Shown piece after piece: positions 52,201 to 61,244 of a stretch of DNA of 64,000 bases; the stretch's first letter is position 1, and the number at the start of each line of letters is the position of its first letter. The stretch is taken from contig JAWQEG010001234.1 of assembly GCA_033782935.1 (NCBI GenBank), positions 690,501 through 754,500 of the forward strand. The letters run 5' to 3'. Under the pieces are notes generated by a model. It did no database searches. It saw only the letters and a program-made list of their open reading frames with translations, and was not told where the DNA came from. The stretch comes from Petrolisthes cinctipes (Eukaryota; Arthropoda; Malacostraca; Decapoda; Porcellanidae). The translations under genes and the position numbers were made by a program.

Positions 52201-54450
52201 TTTCAAAATATAGGCTCAAAACATGCTAAAAATTGATATTTTAAGTGTCCAAAGTCGATATGTGCATGCATCTTCTGTACCCGTTCATATTTCAAATTCA
52301 GGCTCAAAACACCCGAAAATTCGATATTTTGGGGTCCCAGAAGTGATCTGTACAAGCCTACTTAGTGCTAGAATATTTTCAAAATATAGGCCCAAAACAT
52401 GCTAATAATCGATATTTTAAGTGTCCAAAGTTGATAGGTGCATGCATATTTTGTACCCGTTTATATCTCAAATTCAGGCTCAAAACACCTTAAAATTCGA
52501 TATTTTGGGGTCCCAGAAGTGATCTGTACATGTCTACTTAGTGTTAGAATATTTTCAAAATATAGGCCCAAAACATGCTAAAAATCGATATTTTACGTGC
52601 TCAAAGTCGATATCTCAAATTCCCGCCCAAAACACCCGAAAATTCGATATTTTGGAGTCCCTGAAGCGAACTCTTCATGCCTACTCCGTGTTAGAGTATT
52701 TTCAAAGTACAGGCCAAAAACATACTGAAAATCGATATTTTAGGTGCCCAAAAGTCTATATGTGCATGCATCTTCTGTACCCGTTTATATCTCAAATTCA
52801 AGCTCCAAACACCCAAAAATTCGATATTTTGGGGTCCCAGAAGCGATCTGTACATGCCTACTCAGATAAAGGTCCAAAACATGCTGGAAATCGATATTTT
52901 AGGTGCCCAAAGTCAATATGTGTATGCATCTTTTGCACCCGTTTATATCCCAAATTCAACCTCAAAACACCCGAAAACTCGATATTTTTGGGTCCCAGAA
53001 GCGATCTATACATGCCTACTCCGTGTTAGAGTATTTTCAAAATACCGGCCCAAAACATGCTCAAAATCGATATTTTTGGTGACCAAACTCAATATGTGTA
53101 TGCATCTTCTGCACCGTTTATATCCCAAATTCAACCTCAAAACACCCGAAAATTTGATATTTTGGGGTCCCAGAAGTGATCCGTACAAGCCTACTTAGTG
53201 CTAGAATATTTTCAATATATAGGCCCAAAACATGCTAAAAATCTATATTTTAGGTGCCCAAAGTCGATATCTCAAATTCATGCCCAAATCACCCGAAAAT
53301 TCGATATTTTTGGGTCCCTGAAGCGATCTGTACATGCCTACTCAGTGCTAGAATATTTTCAAAATATAGGCCCAAAACATGCTCAAAATCGATATTTTAG
53401 GTGCCCAAAGACGATATCTCAAATTCAGGCACAAAACACCCGAAAATTCGATATTTTGGGGTCCCAGAAGCGATCTGTACTTGCCTACTCCTTGTTAAAG
53501 TATTTTCAAAATACAGGCCCAAAACATACTGAAAATCGATCTTTTAGGTGCCCAAAAGTCGATATGTGCATGCATCTTCCGTACCCGTTTATATCTCAAA
53601 TTCAGGCCCAAAACACCCGAAAATTCGATATTTTGGGGTCCCAGAAGCGATCTGTACATGCCTACTCCGTGTTAGAGTATTTTCAAAATACAGGCCCAAA
53701 ACATGCTCAAAATCGATATTTTTGGTGACCAAACTCAATATGTGTATGCATCTTCTGCACCCGTTTATATCCCAAATTCAACCTCAAAACACCCGAAAAT
53801 TCGATATTTTTGGGTCCCAGAAGCAATCTGTACATGCCTACTCAGTGCTAGAATGTTTTCAAAATATAGGCCCAAAACATGCTCAAAATCGATATTTTAG
53901 GTGCCCAAAGTCGATATCTCAAATTCATGCCCAAAACACCCGAAAATTCGATATTTTGTGGTCCCAGAAGCGATCTGTACTTGCCTACTCCGTGTTAGAG
54001 TGTTTTCAAAATACAGGCCTAAAACATACTAAAAATCGATCTTTTAGGTGCCCAAAAGTCGATATGTGCATGCATCTTCCGTACCCGTTTATATTTCAAA
54101 TGCAGGCTCAAAAAACCCGAAAATTCGATATTTTGGGGTCCCAGAAGTGATCTGTACAAGCCTGCTTAGTCCTAGAATATTTTCAAAATATAGGCCTAAA
54201 ACATGCTCAAAATCTATATTTTAGGTGCCCAAAGTCGATATCTCAAATTCATGCCCAAATCACCCGAAAATTCGATATTTTTGGGTCCCTGAAGCGATCT
54301 GTACATGCCTACTCAGTGTTAGAATATTTTCAAAATATAGGCTCAAAACATGCTCAAAATCGATATTTTAGGTGCCCAAAGAGGATATCTCAAATTAAGG
54401 CCCAAAACACCCGAAAATTCGATATTTTGGGGTCCCAGAAGCGATCTGTA
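49229..54450 (+). repeat. Region 4 HOR copy 4 (X, Y and Z)
   Basis: Matches copy 1 from 37,978 to about 42,400 at exactly 11,251 bp, including the ten-A run at 50,059-50,068. It matches copy 2 from about 43,500 to 47,350 at 7,100 bp, including the eight-A run at 51,191-51,198 and block Z (about 53,650-54,450). Some rare variants (CAGATAAAGGTCC at 45,763 and 52,863; CCCGTTCATATTTC at 45,181 and 52,281) are shared only with copy 2, showing mosaic ancestry. Confidence 0.87.
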
Positions 54451-57330
54451 CTTGCCTACTCCGTGTTAGAGTATTTTCAAAATACAGGCCCTAAACATAG
54501 TGAAAATCGATCTTTTAGGTGCCCAAAAGTCGATATGTGCATGCATCTTCTGTACCCGTTTATATCTCAAATTCAGGCTCCAAACACCCGAAAATTCGAT
54601 ATTTTGGGGTCCCAGAAGCGATCTGTACATGCCTACTCAGATACAGGCCCAAAACATGCTGAAAATCGATAATTTAGGTGCCCAAAGTCAATGTGTATGC
54701 ATCTTCTGCACCTGTTTATATATTAAATTCAACCTCAAAATACCCGAAAATTCGATATTTTTGGGTCCCAGAAGCGATCTGTACATGCCTACTCAGTGCT
54801 AGAATGTTTTCAAAATATAGGCTCAAAACATGCTTAAAATCGATATTTTAGGTGCCCAAAGTCGATATCTCAAATTCAGGCCCAAAACACCCGAAACTTC
54901 GATATTTTGGGGTCCCAGAAGCGATCTGTACATGCCTACTCCGTGTTAGAGTATTTTCAAAATACAGGCCCAAAACATGCTCAAAATCGATATTTTTGGT
55001 GACCAAACTCAATATGTGTATGCATCTTCTGCACCCGTTTATATCCCAAATTCAACCTCAAAACACCCGAAAATTCGATATTTTTGGGTCCCAGAAGCAA
55101 TCTGTACATGCCTACTCAGTGCTAGAATGTTTTCAAAATATAGGCCCAAAACATGCTCAAAATCGATATTTTAGGTGCCCAAAGCCGATATCTAAAATTC
55201 AGGCCCAAAACACCCGAAAATTCGATATTTTGGTGTCCCAGAAGCGATATGTACTTGCCTACTCCGTGTTAGAGTGTTTTCAAAATACAGGCCCAAAACA
55301 TACTAAAAATCGATCTTTTAGGTGCCCAAAAGTCGATATGTGCATGCATCTTCCGTACCCGTTTATATCTCAAATTCAGGCTCAAAACACCCGAAAATTC
55401 GATATTTTGGGGTCCCAGAAGTGATCTGTACAAGCCTGCTTAGTCCTAGAATATTTTCAAAATATAGGCCCAAAACATGCTAAAAATCTATATTTTAGGT
55501 TCCCAAAGTCGATATCTCAAATTCATGCCCAAATCACCCGAAAATTCGATATTTTTGGGTCCCTGAAGCGATCTGTACATGCCTACTCAGTGTTAGAATA
55601 TTTTCAAAATATAGGCCCAAAACATGCTCAAAATCGATATTTTAGGTGCCCAAAGACGATATCTCAAATTCATGCCCAAAACACCCGAAAAATCGATATT
55701 TTGGGGTCCCAGAAGCGATCTGTACTTGCCTACTCCGTGTTAGAGTATTTTCAAAATACAGGCCCTAAACATACTGAAAATCGATCTTTTAGGTCCCCAA
55801 AAGTCGATATGTGCATGCATCTTCTGTACCCGTTTATATCTCAAATTCAGGCTCCAAACACCCGAAAATTCGATATTTTGGGGTCCCAGAAGCGATCTGT
55901 ACATGCCTACTCAGATACAGGACCAAAACATGCTGAAAATCGATAATTTAGGTGCCCAAAGTCAATGTGTATGCATCTTCTGCACCCGTTTAGATCTCAA
56001 ATTCAGGCTCAAAACACCCGAAAATTCGATATTTTGGGGTCCCAGAAGTGATCTGTACAAGCCTGCTTAGTCCTAGAATATTTTCAAAATATAGGCCCAA
56101 AACATGCTCAAAATCTATATTTTAGGTGCCCAAAGCCGATATCTCAAATTCAGGACCAAAACACCCGAAAATTCGATATTTTGGGGTCCATGAAGCGATC
56201 TGTACTTGCCTACTCCGTGTTAGAGAATTTTAAAAAATACTGGCCCAAAACATACTGAAAATCGATCTTTTAGGTGCCCAAAAGTCTATATGTTCATGCA
56301 TCTTCCGTACCCGTTTATATCTCAAATTCAGGCCCAAAACACCCGAAAATTCGATATTTTGGGGTCCCAGAAGCGATCTGTACTTGCCTACTCCGTGTTA
56401 GAGTGTTTTCAAAATACAGGCCTAAAACATACTAAAAATCGATCTTTTAGGTGCCCAAAAGTCGATATGTGCATGCATCTTCCGTACCCGTTTATATCTC
56501 AAATTCAGGCTCAAAACACCCGAAAATTCGATATTTTAGGGTCCCAGAAGTGATCTGTACAAGCCTGCTTAGTCCTAGAATATTTTCAAAATATAGGCCC
56601 AAAACATGCTAAAAATCTATATTTTAGGTGTCCAAAGTCGATATCTCAAATTCATGCCCAAATCACCCGAAAATTCGATATTTTTGGGTCCCTGAAGCGA
56701 TCTGTACATGCCTACTCAGTGTTAGAATATTTTAAAAATATAGGCCCAAAACATGCTCAAAATCGATATTTTAGGTGCCCAATGACGATATCTCAAATTC
56801 AGGCCCAAAACACCCGAAAATTCGATATTTTGGGGTCCCAGAAGCGATCTGTACTTGCCTACTCCGTGTTAGAGTATTTTCAAAATACAGGCCCTAAACA
56901 TACTGAAAATCGATCTTTTAGGTGCCCAAAAGTCGATATGTGCATGCATCTTCTGTACCCGTTTATATCTCAAATTCAGGCTCCAAACACCCGAAAATTC
57001 GATATTTTGGGGTCCCAGAAGCGATCTGTACTTGCCAACACCGTGTTAGAGTATTTTCAAAATACAGGCTTAAAACATACTAAAAATCGATCTTTTAGGT
57101 GCCCAAAAGTCGATATGTGCATGCATCTTCCGTACCCGTTTATATCTCAAATTCAGGCTCAAAACTCCCGAAAATTCGATATTTTGGGGTCCCAGAAGTG
57201 ATCTGTACAAGCCTACTTAGTGCTAGAATATTTACAAAATATAGGCCCAAAACATGCTAAAAATCTGTATTTTAGGTGCCCAAAGCCGATATCTCAAATT
57301 CATACCCAAATCACCCGAAAATTCGATATT
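54451..57330 (+). repeat. Region 5a: units of about 1.27 and 1.13 kb
   Basis: Successive copies lie 1,274 bp apart (54,316 to 55,590; 53,703 to 54,977; 54,691 to 55,965), then 1,129 bp (55,590 to 56,719). They derive from block Z of region 4. Markers are ACAGGCCCTAAACATA (54,484; 55,758; 56,887), CTGCTTAGTCCTAG and a two-base loss giving GTCAATGTGTATGC. No gene is present. Confidence 0.82.
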
Positions 57331-58975
57331 TTGGTGTCCCTGAAGCGATCTGTACATGCCTACTCAGTGCTAGAATATTTTCAAAATATTGGCCCAAAAC
57401 ATGCTCAAAATCGAGTTTTTTAGGTGCCCAAAGACGATATCTCAAATTCAGCCCCAAAACACCCGAAAATTCGATATTTTGGGTTCCCAGATACCATCTG
57501 TACTTGCCTACTCCGTGTTAGAGTATTTTCAAAATACAGGCTCAAAACATACTGAAAATCGATCTTTTAGGTGCCCAAAAGTCGATATGTGCATGCATCT
57601 TCTGTACATGTTTATATCTCAAATTCAGGCTCCAAACACCCGAAAATTTGATATTTTGGGGTCCCAGAAGCGATCTGTACATGCCTACTCAGATACAGGC
57701 CCAAAACATGCTGAAAATCGATATTTTAGGTGAACAAAGTCAATGTGTATGCATCTTCTGCACCCGTTTATATATTAAATTCAACCTCAAAATACCCGAA
57801 AATTCTATATTGTTGGGTCCCAGAAGCGATCTGTACATGCCTACTCAGTGCTAGAATGTTTTTAAAATATAGGCTCAAAACATGATAAAAATCGATATTT
57901 TAAGTGTCCAAAATCGATATGTGCATGCATCTTCTGTACCCGTTTATATCTCAAAATCAGGCTCAAAACACCCGAAAATTCGGTATTTTTGGGTCCTAGA
58001 AGCGATCTGTACATGCCTACTCCTAGTTAGAATGTTTTCAAGATACAGACCCAAACATGCTCAAAATCGATATTTTAGGTGCCCAGAAGTCGATATGTGC
58101 ATTCATCTTCTGTACCCGTTTATATCTCAAATTCTGGCTCAAAACACCCGAAAATTCGAAATTTAGGGGTCCCAGAAGCGATCTGTACATGCCTACTCTG
58201 TGTTAGAGTATTTTCAATATACAGGCCCAAAACATACTGAAAATCGATCGTTTAGGTGCCCAAAAGTCGATATGTGGATGCATCTTCTGTACCCGTTTAT
58301 ATCTCAAGTTCAGGCTCCAAATACCCGAAAAATCGATATTTTGGGGTCCCAGAAGCGATCTGTACATGCCTACTCAGTGCTAGAATATTTTCAAAATATA
58401 GGCCCAAAACATGCTAAAATCGATATTTTAGGTGCCCAAAGTCGATATCTCAAATTCAGGCCCAAAACACCCGAAAATTCGATATTTTGGGGTCCCAGAA
58501 GCGAACCGTACATGCCTACTCCGTTTTAGAGTTTTTCAAAGTACAGGCCCAAAACATACTGAAAATCGATATTTTAGGTGCCCAAAAGTCGATATGTGCA
58601 TGAATCTTCTGTACCCGTTTATATCTCAAGTTCAGGCTCCAAATACCCGAAAAATCGATATTTTGGGGTCCCAGAAGCGATCTGTACATGCCTACTCAGT
58701 GCTAGAATATTTTCAAAATATAGGCCCAAAACATGCTAAAATCGATATTTTAGGTGCCCAAAGTCGATATCTCAAATTCAGGCCCAAAACACCCGAAAAT
58801 TCGATATTTTGGGGTCCCAGAAGCGAACCGTACATGCCTACTCCGTTTTAGAGTTTTTCAAAGTACAGGCCCAAAACATACTGAAAATCGATATTTTAGG
58901 TGCCCAAAAGTCGATATGTGCATGAATCTTCTGTACCCGTTTATATCCCAAATTCAAGCTCCAAACACCCGAAAA
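57331..58975 (+). repeat. 1,654-bp duplication, copy 1
   Basis: Begins around GATATTTTGGTGTCCCTGAAG and includes ATCGAGTTTTTTAGG, AGATACCATCTG, ATTCTATATTGTTGGG and CGAAATTTAGGGG. Every one of these rare variants recurs 1,654 bp downstream. The right end contains two of the 322-bp dimers. The start is a crossover within a monomer, so the exact edge is uncertain by tens of bases. Confidence 0.88.
58303..58946 (+). repeat. Two tandem 322-bp dimers
   Basis: CTCAAGTTCAGGCTCC starts at 58,303 and 58,625, 322 bp apart. Each dimer is a 177-bp-class plus a 147-bp-class unit, with one base lost in each of two places (GCTAAAATCG; GTTTTAGAGTTTTTCAAAG). These losses are private to this dimer family. Other markers are GAACCGTAC and GTGCATGAATC. 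Confidence 0.9.
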
Positions 58976-60600
58976 TTCGATATTTTGGTGTCCCTGAAGC
59001 GATCTGTACATGCCTACTCAGTGCTAGAATATTTTCAAAATATTGGCCCAAAACATGCTCAAAATCGAGTTTTTTAGGTGCCCAAAGACGATATCTCAAA
59101 TTCAGCCCCAAAACACCCGAAAATTCGATATTTTGGGTTCCCAGATACCATCTGTACTTGCCTACTCCGTGTTAGAGTATTTTCAAAATACAGGCTCAAA
59201 ACATACTGAAAATCGATCTTTTAGGTGCCCAAAAGTCGATATGTGCATGCATCTTCTGTACATGTTTATATCTCAAATTCAGGCTCCAAACACCCGAAAA
59301 TTTGATATTTTGGGGTCCCAGAAGCGATCTGTACATGCCTACTCAGATACAGGCCCAAAACATGCTGAAAATCGATATTTTAGGTGAACAAAGTCAATGT
59401 GTATGCATCTTCTGCACCCGTTTATATATTAAATTCAACCTCAAAATACCCGAAAATTCTATATTGTTGGGTCCCAGAAGCGATCTGTACATGCCTACTC
59501 AGTGCTAGAATGTTTTTAAAATATAGGCTCAAAACATGATAAAAATCGATATTTTAAGTGTCCAAAATCGATATGTGCATGCATCTTCTGTACCCGTTTA
59601 TATCTCAAAATCAGGCTCAAAACACCCGAAAATTCGGTATTTTTGGGTCCTAGAAGCGATCTGTACATGCCTACTCCTAGTTAGAATGTTTTCAAGATAC
59701 AGACCCAAACATGCTCAAAATCGATATTTTAGGTGCCCAGAAGTCGATATGTGCATTCATCTTCTGTACCCGTTTATATCTCAAATTCTGGCTCAAAACA
59801 CCCGAAAATTCGAAATTTAGGGGTCCCAGAAGCGATCTGTACATGCCTACTCTGTATTAGAGTATTTTCAATATACAGGCCCAAAACATACTGAAAATCG
59901 ATCGTTTAGGTGCCCAAAAGTCGATATGTGGATGCATCTTCTGTACCCGTTTATATCTCAAGTTCAGGCTCCAAATACCCGAAAAATCGATATTTTGGGG
60001 TCCCAGAAGCGATCTGTACATGCCTACTCAGTGCTAGAATATTTTCAAAATATAGGCCCAAAACATGCTAAAATCGATATTTTAGGTGCCCAAAGTCGAT
60101 ATCTCAAATTCAGGCCCAAAACACCCGAAAATTCGATATTTTGGGGTCCCAGAAGCGAACCGTACATGCCTACTCCGTTTTAGAGTTTTTCAAAGTACAG
60201 GCCCAAAACATACTGAAAATCGATATTTTAGGTGCCCAAAAGTCGATATGTGCATGAATCTTCTGTACCCGTTTATATCTCAAGTTCAGGCTCCAAATAC
60301 CCGAAAAATCGATATTTTGGGGTCCCAGAAGCGATCTGTACATGCCTACTCAGTGCTAGAATATTTTCAAAATATAGGCCCAAAACATGCTAAAATCGAT
60401 ATTTTAGGTGCCCAAAGTCGATATCTCAAATTCAGGCCCAAAACACCCGAAAATTCGATATTTTGGGGTCCCAGAAGCGAACCGTACATGCCTACTCCGT
60501 TTTAGAGTTTTTCAAAGTACAGGCCCAAAACATACTGAAAATCGATATTTTAGGTGCCCAAAAGTCGATATGTGCATGAATCTTCTGTACCCGTTTATAT
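58976..60600 (+). repeat. 1,654-bp duplication, copy 2
   Basis: Second copy at an offset of 1,654 bp (57,389 to 59,043; 57,882 to 59,536; 58,432 to 60,086). I noticed only one difference by eye: CTCTGTGTTAGAG at about 58,197 against CTCTGTATTAGAG at about 59,851. This near-identity makes it one of the youngest events in the window. Confidence 0.88.
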
Positions 60601-61244
60601 CCCAAATTCAAGCTCCAAACACCCGAAAATTCGATATTTTGGGGTCCCAAAAGCTATCTGTACATGCCTACTCAGTGCTAGAATATTTTCAAAATATAGG
60701 CCCAAAACATGCTAAAATCGATATTTTAGGTGCCCAAAGTCGATATCTCAAATTCAGGCCCAAAACACCCGAAAATTCGATATTTTGGGGTCCCAGAAGC
60801 GAACCGTACATGCCTACTCCGTTTTAGAGTTTTTCAAAGTACAGGCCCAAAACATACTGAAAATCGATATTTTAGGTGCCCAAAAGTCGATATGTGCATG
60901 AATCTTCTGTACCCGTTTATATCTCAAGTTCAGGCTCCAAATACCCGAAAAATCGATATTTTGGGGTCCCAGAAGCGATCTGTACATGCCTACTCAGTGC
61001 TAGAATATTTTCAAAATATAGGCCCAAAACATGCTAAAATCGATATTTTAGGTGCCCAAAGTCGATATCTCAAATTCAGGCCCAAAACACCCGAAAATTC
61101 GATATTTTGGGGTCCCAGAAGCGAACCGTACATGCCTACTCCGTTTTAGAGTTTTTCAAAGTACAGGCCCAAAACATACTGAAAATCGATATTTTAGGTG
61201 CCCAAAAGTCGATATGTGCATGAATCTTCTGTACCCGTTTATAT
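59957..61244 (+). repeat. Four tandem 322-bp dimers
   Basis: Dimers start at 59,957, 60,279, 60,601 and 60,923. The second and fourth look identical by eye. The third differs in its first 60 or so bases (CCCAAATTCAAGCTCC start and AAAAGCTATCTG) and so records a hybrid with a normal unit. The run ends at about 61,244, where CCCAAATTCAACCTC follows. Confidence 0.9.
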
